Shown here piece after piece: positions 1 to 7,326 of a stretch of 11,447 nucleotides of DNA. How positions within the stretch are numbered: the stretch's first letter is position 1; each line of letters starts with the position of its first letter. The notes beneath the pieces were generated by a model, which searched no databases, was not told the origin of the DNA, and worked only from the letters and a program-made list of their open reading frames with translations. The stretch is from MED-G17 sp963991985 (GTDB taxonomy: Bacteria; Bacteroidota; Bacteroidia; NS11-12g; UBA9320), in contig CAXDRX010000036.1 of NCBI GenBank assembly GCA_963991985.1, positions 1-11,447 of the forward strand, given 5' to 3'. Position numbers and translations under genes: made by a program.

Positions 1-724
1 TGAGAATTCTTATTCCTTCAACAAAAAAGATATAACCTTAGGAAACTTTGCCTATTTCTCTTTCTCCAGTGGGAAATTTGTTGATTTAGAACCAGCCAAT
101 GGAACTTGGGATATATTATTTACAAAGTACATGACAGAAGTTAGTATGGGACCAACAAGTGCCTTCTATCCTGTAACTGGCGTTAAACATGCGAGTCACA
201 TTGAAGTTGCGCAAAGAGAAAATGTTTCCGTAGACGAAGATGACTTTTCCGGTTTGACTTTTGAATCTAACATAAGTGCCATTGGTTCGGACTGGAAATC
301 TTTCAATCGTTCGGTTTTTCAATACGAAATACCTGAAAACAGAACCTATTTCGTAAAAAACACAAATACCAAAGAAGTATGGAAATTATATTTTACCAAT
401 TTTGAGGGTTCTTCCACGGGCACAATAGAGTTCAATAAAAAGCTGGTAAAGACATCTTCAATATCCGATATATCAAATGCAATTTTTACTGTGTTCCCAA
501 ATCCAAACCACGGAAAACTTAGAATTCTACATGATTTTGGGAAAGCGCAAAATCTTAGATTGGAACTTTTGGATATGCAAGGAAAATTGGTCTGGAATTC
601 AAGCTACATTGCAAAACCCGGTTTTAATGAAGCTCAAATCAATATGTCTGCTCCTGCGGGGATGTACCATTTGATTATTTCTTCTGAGAATGGCGTTAAA
701 AACACCAAATTGGTTGTGGAATAA
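1..724 (+). CDS. HmuY-family heme-binding protein with T9SS C-terminal sorting domain (5' partial)
   Basis: The reading frame is open from the left edge (first full codon at position 2), so 240 C-terminal residues are visible. Residues about 15-150 match the C-terminal half of HmuY-family proteins: a WDILFTKY strand (36-43), YPVTG (56-60), SDWKSF (96-101), then TYFVKN and WKLYFTNF. The same landmarks occur in the lipoprotein at 2717-3667 (YDFKFTQY, VVGVLLNP, YDWKRF, YKMKFTSF). Residues about 159-240 form a type A T9SS sorting domain with FPNPNHG (165-171), LELLDMQGKLVW and a terminal GMYHLIIS...KLVVE pattern. HmuY proteins bind heme outside the cell and pass it to a TonB receptor. The sorting domain implies export through T9SS and attachment to or release from the surface. 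The heme role is inferred from family and neighbours. The N-terminus and signal peptide lie outside the window. Confidence 0.8.
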   Translation, partial: ENSYSFNKKDITLGNFAYFSFSSGKFVDLEPANGTWDILFTKYMTEVSMGPTSAFYPVTGVKHASHIEVAQRENVSVDEDDFSGLTFESNISAIGSDWKSFNRSVFQYEIPENRTYFVKNTNTKEVWKLYFTNFEGSSTGTIEFNKKLVKTSSISDISNAIFTVFPNPNHGKLRILHDFGKAQNLRLELLDMQGKLVWNSSYIAKPGFNEAQINMSAPAGMYHLIISSENGVKNTKLVVE

Positions 725-2729
725 ACTCACATATTGTGTTTTTTTAATGGCAATGGGTGTGGGTTCTCTACAGGCACAGGCCCAAACAACTTTGATTCCT
801 AGAGGTGAAACATTGCCTACCTTTACTTTTAGTGATCTGAAGTATCCCAAGCAGATAAGACGATCGGTCTATAAAGTTCGCTTAATCAAAAAAGATTTCA
901 TACAAAATACCAACAGTATCAATTTAGCCGACGTGCTTAGAAGTCAATCTGGTTTGAGTGTAATCAATGATAATCTGACCGGGACTTCTACTTTGACCAT
1001 GAATGGTCAGGAAGGCAAAAATGTTCAAATACTCATCAACGGGGTACCCATCATTGGTAGAATGCTCGGCCAAGTAGACTTGAGCCAAATAAATCTTCAA
1101 GATGTAGAGGCAATTGAAATCGTGGAAGGACCTCTTTCAAGTATTTACGGTGCCAATGCTACCGCGGGAGCAATCAATATTGTGACCAGAAAATCTCAAA
1201 ACAAAAAAATGGAAGCTGTCATGAAAAGTCAGTACAATTCTGTGGGCAGCAACAATAGCAGTCTGTATTTTTCCTTGCCTATAAAAGAATGGACAAGCAA
1301 CATTTCTTTAGGTCGGAATTTTTTTCCAGGTAAATCTTTCGATCCTTCGTCAGTGCGGAAAACGGATTGGATGTTAAAAAATCAAAAGCAAGCCACCCTG
1401 GGAATTCAAGGCAAGCTAAATCAGGTGTTTGTTTCGTATCGATTTTCTTATCTCGATGAAATCATGAAAAATAAAAGGGAGCCCTATCCCATAAAAGAGA
1501 GGGTTCAGAAAGACGGAAATTTTTATGAAAAAACATCTTATCAGGCAAATGATATACATTATTTATCTCAGCGAATGGATCACCAATTGAGTTTGGTTGT
1601 AAAGACCAAGACATTTGATCGAATTGAAATCCAAAATGCATTTAATTCTTTCGGACGTGAGAAAAAGTCACTCATTCATTATTTTGAAAACCATGCAACG
1701 GATTTGGATCAGAGCGCTGGAGCCCAAGATACAACATCATTTTCGTCCATATTACACCGGACCATTTTTGCTTATGGAAAAAATCCAACCTTTCAAATTT
1801 ACAGCGGTTATGATGTTCAAAAAGAGTGGGGGAAAGGCAAAAGGTTGATGAACAATCAACAAAATATTTTGAGTACTTCACTATTTAGCAATGTAGACGT
1901 TAAAGTGCGAAGAAACAGTATGAATTTTGGAGCTCGGTTGGATTTCAATAGCCGGTTTGGTTGGTCTATATTGCCCAATTTTCAATTCAGAAAAGAGGGA
2001 AGCAAAGGCGGAAAATGGACCTCTGCGCTTACCTATGGACAAAGAAACCCTGATTTAAAAGAGCTATATCTCAATTTTATTGATGCCAATCACAACATTA
2101 CAGGAAATGAGTTCTTAGCGCCGGAGTGGGGTTATAATCTGATTTTAGGCCACGAAAAAAGTTGGGAATGGTCTTCATTTACAGTGACCAACGATATCAA
2201 CTTAAACGCCAACTGGATGAACAATAAAATCCAGCTTTTGGTCATTGACCCTACAACGGCCAATTATATCAATTTAGGACATCTCGCCACCCGTAATGTA
2301 TCCTATGGGTTGGGTATGGAAAATCTTAGCTCATCGTTTCAGGTAAGAAATTTACTTACGCAAACCTCTGTCAAAAATGAACCTTCAAAAATTTCTTACC
2401 AAGGAACTGTAAACCTTAGCCAAAAAACAAAATTTCTGGGCTTGCAATGCAACCTTAATGCAAACTATTTTTTCAACCAAACCTATTTTAGTTTTAACTC
2501 AGACGGAGCTGATGTGGGCATCAAATACCTAGAACCCTATTTCTTTCTAGATTTTTTTCTCTCCAAGACCTTGTCAAAAAACCACCGTATCTCTGCTGGT
2601 TTGAATAATCTTTTCAATGTCCAGCAACTCAATGTTATCGCTGCTTCACAGGGTCAGCACGGCAATTCTTCAAATATTACAGGTGGGTTGGGTAGAACTT
2701 ATCAAATAAATTATCAATGGACATTGTAA
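690..2729 (+). CDS. TonB-dependent outer-membrane receptor, probable heme receptor (HmuR-like)
   Basis: This 679-residue outer-membrane receptor is predicted to import heme using TonB energy. The ATG at 690 gives a good Sec signal peptide: a charged N-region, YCVFLMAMGVGSL, and cleavage near AQA at about 28-32. The plug domain spans about 60-168, with ADVLRSQSGLSV, VQILINGVPI (112-121) and IEIVEGPLSSIYGANATAG (142-160). The rest is barrel, ending in INYQWTL. There is no N-terminal carboxypeptidase-like extension, so it is not a SusC-type protein. At 448-479 the pattern YGQRNPDLKELY...DANHNITGNEFLAPE corresponds to the FRAP/NPDL region of heme receptors, with His468 between the two boxes, although both boxes are altered. 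It overlaps the upstream HmuY-like gene by 35 nt and the downstream one by 13 nt, so one transcript is likely. TonB-receptor identity is near certain. The heme substrate is inferred from the HmuY neighbours and this motif. Confidence 0.9.
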   Translation: MALKTPNWLWNKLTYCVFLMAMGVGSLQAQAQTTLIPRGETLPTFTFSDLKYPKQIRRSVYKVRLIKKDFIQNTNSINLADVLRSQSGLSVINDNLTGTSTLTMNGQEGKNVQILINGVPIIGRMLGQVDLSQINLQDVEAIEIVEGPLSSIYGANATAGAINIVTRKSQNKKMEAVMKSQYNSVGSNNSSLYFSLPIKEWTSNISLGRNFFPGKSFDPSSVRKTDWMLKNQKQATLGIQGKLNQVFVSYRFSYLDEIMKNKREPYPIKERVQKDGNFYEKTSYQANDIHYLSQRMDHQLSLVVKTKTFDRIEIQNAFNSFGREKKSLIHYFENHATDLDQSAGAQDTTSFSSILHRTIFAYGKNPTFQIYSGYDVQKEWGKGKRLMNNQQNILSTSLFSNVDVKVRRNSMNFGARLDFNSRFGWSILPNFQFRKEGSKGGKWTSALTYGQRNPDLKELYLNFIDANHNITGNEFLAPEWGYNLILGHEKSWEWSSFTVTNDINLNANWMNNKIQLLVIDPTTANYINLGHLATRNVSYGLGMENLSSSFQVRNLLTQTSVKNEPSKISYQGTVNLSQKTKFLGLQCNLNANYFFNQTYFSFNSDGADVGIKYLEPYFFLDFFLSKTLSKNHRISAGLNNLFNVQQLNVIAASQGQHGNSSNITGGLGRTYQINYQWTL

Positions 2730-3667
2730 AACATCTGATTTTTATTTCTTTTTTGACCCTAATGGCTTGCGAACCTGAAGAAGAATTTATTCCTAGTCGA
2801 TGGAAAAAGGTGGAAGATTTTTTGGCCAAGGAACAAAAGATATCTATGGGTGAGCAATACGAAAATCAAGTTTATTACAATTTGGAAAAGGAAGCTGTTG
2901 TCAAAACAGTGGGCAAAATGGACTGGGATTTTTCCTGGAATGGAGACTCATTGATTGTTTTAAACTCCGGACGTAACATGAAAGTTGCCCCGACGGTATT
3001 CAAAGATTTTTCAGAAGTAGAAATGGGTTCAGCGAAAAAATTTAAATGGGATTGGAGTTCGGGAAATCCGGACAGTCTGGCCATGAGTCCTTTGAAAATG
3101 AATAATGTTTATGTGTTTGATTTGGGTTTAGATGTAAACAATGACAAGCTAGGGGAACTAAAAATGATGCCCATAAAAATCCAAAACGATACATTTTATT
3201 TTGCCTATGAATATGAGGACAATTTGTATAGCCAATACTTGATTTTTGATCAAACATTTAATTTTGCTTCTTTTAGTTTCCTCAAAAACGAACAAGTTTC
3301 TATCGAACCTCCCAAAAACGATTACGATTTCAAATTCACGCAATACATTCATTATTTTGAAGAAGAGGAAACGGACTATTTGGTTGTAGGCGTGTTGTTG
3401 AATCCGTATAAAACCAAAGCACTAAAAATCAAAGGAGAATCTTTTGATTTGGCAACATCCAAAGCCAATTTATCTTCCAAATGGGATGCGATAGGTTATG
3501 ATTGGAAACGTTTTGATTTTGATCTCTCAAGATACATCATTGAGAGCGATTGCTATTATCAAGTAGAAACAAGCAGAGGCCAAAATTATAAAATGAAATT
3601 CACAAGTTTTACGAATGAAAACAATGTGAAAGGATACCCGAGCTTTTTGTTCCAATCATTGATGTAA
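2717..3667 (+). CDS. HmuY-family lipoprotein
   Basis: This 316-residue protein has a lipoprotein signal peptide: Lys5, a hydrophobic stretch from LIFISF, and lipobox LMAC with Cys18 as the lipidated residue. Acidic residues follow directly (EPEEE), which in Bacteroidota often goes with surface export of lipoproteins. The HmuY family pattern runs the full length: VYYNL (52-56), MDWDFSW (68-74), VLNSGRNM (81-88), WDWSSGNPDSLAM (111-123), PPKNDYDFKFTQY (198-210), VVGVLLNP (223-230), AIGYDWKRF (258-266), YKMKFTSF (291-298) and KGYPSF. The predicted role is to capture heme, or another ligand, at the outer-membrane surface and pass it to the receptor encoded just upstream. The ATG at 2717 overlaps the receptor gene by 13 nt, which suggests translational coupling. 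The HmuY group also contains members with unproven ligands, so heme specificity is inference. Confidence 0.82.
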   Translation: MDIVKHLIFISFLTLMACEPEEEFIPSRWKKVEDFLAKEQKISMGEQYENQVYYNLEKEAVVKTVGKMDWDFSWNGDSLIVLNSGRNMKVAPTVFKDFSEVEMGSAKKFKWDWSSGNPDSLAMSPLKMNNVYVFDLGLDVNNDKLGELKMMPIKIQNDTFYFAYEYEDNLYSQYLIFDQTFNFASFSFLKNEQVSIEPPKNDYDFKFTQYIHYFEEEETDYLVVGVLLNPYKTKALKIKGESFDLATSKANLSSKWDAIGYDWKRFDFDLSRYIIESDCYYQVETSRGQNYKMKFTSFTNENNVKGYPSFLFQSLM

Positions 3668-3690
3668 ACAACTAATCGAATACATCTTTG
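3659..3690 (+). promoter_or_regulatory. Possible Bacteroidota-type promoter for the membrane-protein gene
   Basis: A TTG at 3659-3661 is followed by 21 nt and then CATCTTTG at 3683-3690, one mismatch from TAnnTTTG. It lies 11 nt before the ATG at 3702. It overlaps the end of the HmuY-like lipoprotein gene and would let the membrane gene be expressed apart from the heme operon. The mismatch in the TA part makes it the weakest promoter call here. Confidence 0.35.
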
Positions 3691-3692
3691 TT

Positions 3693-3719
3693 AAAAGTGT
3701 TATGGAGAAAGACACTTTT
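3693..3719 (+). other. Inverted repeat with the start codon in its loop
   Basis: AAAAGTGT (3693-3700) and ACACTTTT (3712-3719) form a perfect 8-bp stem around an 11-nt loop, and the T-run continues to 3723. The ATG of the membrane-protein gene (3702-3704) lies in the loop. It could be a weak intrinsic terminator at the end of the heme operon or an RNA structure affecting initiation. Only two of the eight pairs are G-C, so stability is low. Confidence 0.35.
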
Positions 3720-4583
3720 TTTTCAAGTCTACTTTCTTTAGAAACCAAACAACGCGCAGAAAGACTTATTCTTGGTTTGTCAATTATAAGTTTTCTTATC
3801 CATTTGATTCTCATATATGCCTTGGACTTTGGCTGGATTCAATGGGAACATACCTCTTCTTTGCTTAAAAACCCTATTTCGGCTATCTATACTCCATTCT
3901 CTTTCATCCTCCTTTATGAGGTTTATTTAACGCTTTATTATTTGCCAAAAAGTTTTACAACATACATAGGGAAGCAATATGAAATTATTTCTCTGATCAT
4001 TATTCGTCGCTTATTCAAAGATCTGTCTAATTTGGAATTGAACTCACATTGGTTCGCTATCAAAGACGATTTGCAGTTTACTTATGATCTATTTGCTTCG
4101 TTGGTTTTGTTCTTTCTTATTTTTCTTTTTCAGCGACAAAGCCAAAAAGTGGGAAACAGCTTAAGTGATTTGTCAGAGTTGTCTGGGGATGTGAAAAGGT
4201 TTATACAGCAAAAAAAGAAAATTGGTTATGCTTTGGTTCCTATTTTTCTAGTCCTTGCACTCTATACTTTTGCTGGATGGGCGATTCACTCTTTTTATGA
4301 CGACACCTTGTATGTTGGGTTTAAGGACATCAACAACATTTTTTTTGATGAGTTTTTCACTGTTTTAATTGTCGTAGACGTCTTACTGCTCTTACTATCT
4401 TTTTATCACACCGATGAGTTTCACAAAGTAATTAGAAACTCTGGTTTCATCATTTCTACCATCCTTATTCGCCTTTCTTTTTCTGTTGATGGACTCATCA
4501 ATACTGTGCTTATTGTTACAGCAGTTCTTTTTGGATTGGCCATCATATCTATCCACAATAAGTTTGAAACGGGCTTAAAATAA
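3702..4583 (+). CDS. Conserved multi-pass inner-membrane protein of unknown function
   Basis: I cannot assign a function to this 293-residue protein. It is strongly hydrophobic, with likely membrane segments near residues 22-43, 60-80, 126-143, 175-197, 217-235 and 247-285 (the last probably two), and a possible short one at 92-103. A soluble stretch at 145-173 with a basic end (KRFIQQKKK) separates the two halves. A notable block at about 81-112 reads LPKSFTTYIG, then KQYEIISLIIIRRLFKDL. I recall similar hypothetical proteins from other Bacteroidota but know no named family. It lacks Walker motifs, a pore signature and a kinase domain. It starts 34 nt after the HmuY-like lipoprotein gene on the same strand and converges with mutS2, with 39 nt between their ends. 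A link to heme uptake is possible from position only. Confidence 0.85.
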   Translation: MEKDTFFSSLLSLETKQRAERLILGLSIISFLIHLILIYALDFGWIQWEHTSSLLKNPISAIYTPFSFILLYEVYLTLYYLPKSFTTYIGKQYEIISLIIIRRLFKDLSNLELNSHWFAIKDDLQFTYDLFASLVLFFLIFLFQRQSQKVGNSLSDLSELSGDVKRFIQQKKKIGYALVPIFLVLALYTFAGWAIHSFYDDTLYVGFKDINNIFFDEFFTVLIVVDVLLLLLSFYHTDEFHKVIRNSGFIISTILIRLSFSVDGLINTVLIVTAVLFGLAIISIHNKFETGLK

Positions 4584-4622
4584 GCGCGAAATCTTACGAA
4601 ATACTAAACTTACAAGGTCTAT

Positions 4623-6992
4623 TTATTTTAGCTCTATCAGGCTTACACCTTCTCCGCCAAAATCTGGATGTTCGTAAGCAATACTTTTGATGTGGGGGAT
4701 GTTTTTTAGTCTTTCTCGAAGTAATTTTTTTAGAATACCATCGCCTTTGCCATGAATGATCCGTAGATGACCAAAGCCCAGGACCAAAGCTTCATCTATC
4801 CAAAGCTCAAGCTCTTTCATTGCAGATTCACCGCGCATTCCACGAATATCTAACTCCTGTTTGAAGGCTTTCTGTGCTTCCAGATAGTTTAATTTGGGTA
4901 TTATTTTTTTAACTTTTGGGAATTGTATAGAATTTACTTTTCGCAATTGCATCAAAGGCACTATTGTTTTCAATTGTCCAATCATCAGGGTCGCCTTATC
5001 TTTTTTGATATGGATGATTTCCCCCGGCGTATCACTATCCCCAAAACTTACCGTCTCCCCAATACCAAAGGATGGAAGTTCTCTTTTATTGGCTTCCAAT
5101 ACCTGTTTTTCTAAACTTATTTTCTTTTTTCTTAGTTTGCTTTTTTGGTTTTCTGTTTTTTTCTTCTCTGCATTACTTTCCTTTATTTCTCTAATGGTGC
5201 GTTCAACATCTTTATTGGCTTCTTCGATCACTTGGATGGCTTTGGCTTGGGCATTTCGAAGCATATTTTTTTCAGCAATTTTCAACTCGTCCACCATTTT
5301 TCGGTATTCCGACTTTAATTGATTGACTTCTTGTTGTTGAGTGTCCAAATCATGCTTGAGGGCTTGGTATTTTGTTTTTTCTTTTTCCAAGTCCATCAGC
5401 AGTAATTCTATATTTCTTGTTTTTTGATTCATTTTTCCTTTTGCATTCTCAATCACTTGTTTCTCAAAACCAATTCTTTGTGCTACCTCAAAAGCAAAAG
5501 AACTCCCCATTTGACCAATAACAAGGTGATAAAGAGGACGAAGGTTTTCGACGTCAAAAGCCATTGAAGCATTGATAATTCCTTTTTGATTTTCAGCACA
5601 TTCTTTCATATTGGAATAATGAGTGGTAACCATGCCTCTACACCGTGAATGCAATAACTTTTGTAGGATAGATTCTGCCATAGGCCCGCCAAACGAAGGA
5701 TCTGTACCTGTCCCCATCTCATCGATGAAGATAAGGCTATTTTCTTGCGTGTTTTCCATGAAATATTTCATGTACTTTAGGTGTGAACTGTAAGAGCTCA
5801 AGTCGTTTTCGATGCTTTGGTGGTCGCCAATATCCACAAAAAAATGACGAAAAATAGAAGTTTTGCTATTGGGATGACAGATGGGCAAAACGCCACATTG
5901 AAGCATGTATTGGTTAAGTGCTAAATTTTTTAGGGCTACAGATTTGCCACCTGCGTTGGGCCCTGAAATCATGACCATTCTTCTGTCTTCGTGCAATTGA
6001 ATATCCATTGGTATGGTTTCCTTTTCATCCTCAATATTTTTCAACAAAAGCAAGGGATGATACAAATCAATGAAGTCTATACTGTGATTTTGTAGGACCT
6101 TTGGTTTTTGCCCACCCAATTTTTTTGCAAGAAGTGCTTTGGCTCTAATGAGGTCCAGCTTGGCGATGTATTTGGCGATAGTTTGGATATTTGTTTTTTC
6201 TGAGTGTATGTGTAAACTGATTGCTCTTAAAATCTTTTGGATTTCCCTTTTTCTGTTCAACATCGCTTCTCGAAGCGCATTGTTTGTTTCAATGGCCTCT
6301 ATGGGTTCTATATAACTTATTTTGCCATTGGCAGACTCATCGTAAACAAAACCCTTGATTTTTCTCTTGTGTTCGCTTAGTATAGGAATCATCAGACGTC
6401 CCTCTTTGATTGTAACGTTATTACTTCCTGCCCATCCCTTGCTTTTAACGTTTTCAAAAACATCTACGATTTTGCTTTGATTTGCTTTTTCCAATCGACC
6501 AATTTTTTGGTTGATTTGAGCCAAAATTTTGTTGGCATTCCATTTGATTTTTCCTTCATGATCAAAAGTTTTTTCGATTTCTTTCAGAAGAGCTTCTGGG
6601 ATGATGAGGTGCTCCGTAAGCGAAACCAACTCTTTTGAATCATTTGGCAAGGCAAAAAAGTCAACAAGACGCTGACCGCTCTGGATCGTGCTGAAGATAT
6701 CCCAAATATTCTCTTCACCGAGGACAAATCCTTTGGTCTCTATATTTTCCAAAATGGAAGAAAGGTCCAATATGTCTACCAACTGTAGTGGGTCTTCTTC
6801 GTCCATAAGTTTTAAATATTCAATCACTTGATTGAGCTTTTTTTCAATCAAGTCAATTTGAGAATTGAAGCACAAAGTCTCCACCTCTTGTTTTCCGGGT
6901 TTCCCTTTGCACAATGATTGGAGAATGGAGCGTATTTCAAGAAATCCGATCGTCTCCTCTATATTTTTGGGGAAGTTTTTATTGGGCTTCAA
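4623..6992 (-). CDS. mutS2: Endonuclease MutS2
   Basis: This 789-residue protein has the full MutS2 layout. It begins with a MutS-like core and clamp region. The ABC-type ATPase follows, with Walker A GPNAGGKS (344-351), DIGDHQSIENDLSSYSSHL (387-405), Walker B IFIDEMGTGTDP (421-432) and TTHYS (456-460). A long charged coiled coil covers about 520-640, then a KOW-like linker, and a C-terminal Smr nuclease domain from about 712 with LDIRG (714-718) and HGKGDG (747-752). MutS2 binds branched DNA and limits homologous recombination in some bacteria; in Bacillus it also splits collided ribosomes. All ATPase and Smr motifs are intact. The start is a TTG overlapping the upstream lipoprotein gene by 14 nt. 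It is preferred because the family N-terminus (IEETIGFLEIRSIL) follows directly and the first in-frame ATG is only at residue 63. A GGAAG lies 9 nt upstream of the TTG. Confidence 0.95.
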   Translation of the reverse strand: MKPNKNFPKNIEETIGFLEIRSILQSLCKGKPGKQEVETLCFNSQIDLIEKKLNQVIEYLKLMDEEDPLQLVDILDLSSILENIETKGFVLGEENIWDIFSTIQSGQRLVDFFALPNDSKELVSLTEHLIIPEALLKEIEKTFDHEGKIKWNANKILAQINQKIGRLEKANQSKIVDVFENVKSKGWAGSNNVTIKEGRLMIPILSEHKRKIKGFVYDESANGKISYIEPIEAIETNNALREAMLNRKREIQKILRAISLHIHSEKTNIQTIAKYIAKLDLIRAKALLAKKLGGQKPKVLQNHSIDFIDLYHPLLLLKNIEDEKETIPMDIQLHEDRRMVMISGPNAGGKSVALKNLALNQYMLQCGVLPICHPNSKTSIFRHFFVDIGDHQSIENDLSSYSSHLKYMKYFMENTQENSLIFIDEMGTGTDPSFGGPMAESILQKLLHSRCRGMVTTHYSNMKECAENQKGIINASMAFDVENLRPLYHLVIGQMGSSFAFEVAQRIGFEKQVIENAKGKMNQKTRNIELLLMDLEKEKTKYQALKHDLDTQQQEVNQLKSEYRKMVDELKIAEKNMLRNAQAKAIQVIEEANKDVERTIREIKESNAEKKKTENQKSKLRKKKISLEKQVLEANKRELPSFGIGETVSFGDSDTPGEIIHIKKDKATLMIGQLKTIVPLMQLRKVNSIQFPKVKKIIPKLNYLEAQKAFKQELDIRGMRGESAMKELELWIDEALVLGFGHLRIIHGKGDGILKKLLRERLKNIPHIKSIAYEHPDFGGEGVSLIELK

Positions 6993-7326
6993 GTTGTTTT
7001 TCTTCCAATTTTTGAATGACTTTTGAGTACATCTTTTCTAAGCGTTCTGCATCCTTACTATAAAAGGACAAATTAGAATCAAGTTCTGTTTGGGTTATGT
7101 TGTAGGTTTGTAATATATCATAAAACATGCTGTCGTTTTCCCTTTTGCTAAATCTGCTTCGGAGCTGATAGGCCTTTAACCATTGTACATCAACAAGAAT
7201 ATCGATCATTTTTTCTTCAGACAGTAACTTATTTTCGGAAAATTTGTTTTTTGAACAAGCCGCCAATAGTATTGAACCAGCTACAATAGTGATGATATAA
7301 TGCATAAAAACATTCACAAGATTCAT
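6979..7326 (-). CDS. DUF4296-type small lipoprotein
   Basis: This is a 115-residue putative lipoprotein. It has a hydrophobic segment (YIITIVAGSILLAAC) ending in a lipobox with Cys24, then a mostly helical charged domain including LLSEEKMIDILVDVQWLKAYQLRSR. That pattern fits the DUF4296 family of Bacteroidota, whose function is unknown. Two starts are possible: the ATG at 7326 used here, and an ATG at 7305 that gives a shorter 16-residue leader before the Cys. The 7305 start would leave about 30 nt of leader after the predicted promoter, against about 11 nt for 7326. The gene overlaps mutS2 by 14 nt and so is probably co-transcribed with it. Its 5' end overlaps the divergent yggS by 27 nt, or 6 nt with the shorter form. 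Confidence 0.78.
   Translation of the reverse strand: MNLVNVFMHYIITIVAGSILLAACSKNKFSENKLLSEEKMIDILVDVQWLKAYQLRSRFSKRENDSMFYDILQTYNITQTELDSNLSFYSKDAERLEKMYSKVIQKLEEKQLEAQ

Noticed and set aside
4573..4585. Small inverted repeat GCTTA-AAA-TAAGC around the stop of the membrane-protein gene
   Set aside because: A 5-bp A/T-rich stem with a 3-nt loop and no following T-run is too weak to call a terminator.
4894..5322. Plus-strand 142-codon frame antisense to mutS2
   Set aside because: It is the reverse of the Lys/Glu-rich coiled coil of MutS2, which yields Phe/Leu/Ser-rich pseudo-membrane sequence by base composition alone.
7296..7301. TATAAT, like an Escherichia coli -10 box, at the yggS start
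   Set aside because: It overlaps the start codon, so it cannot drive a transcript containing that start, and Bacteroidota primary promoters use TAnnTTTG.
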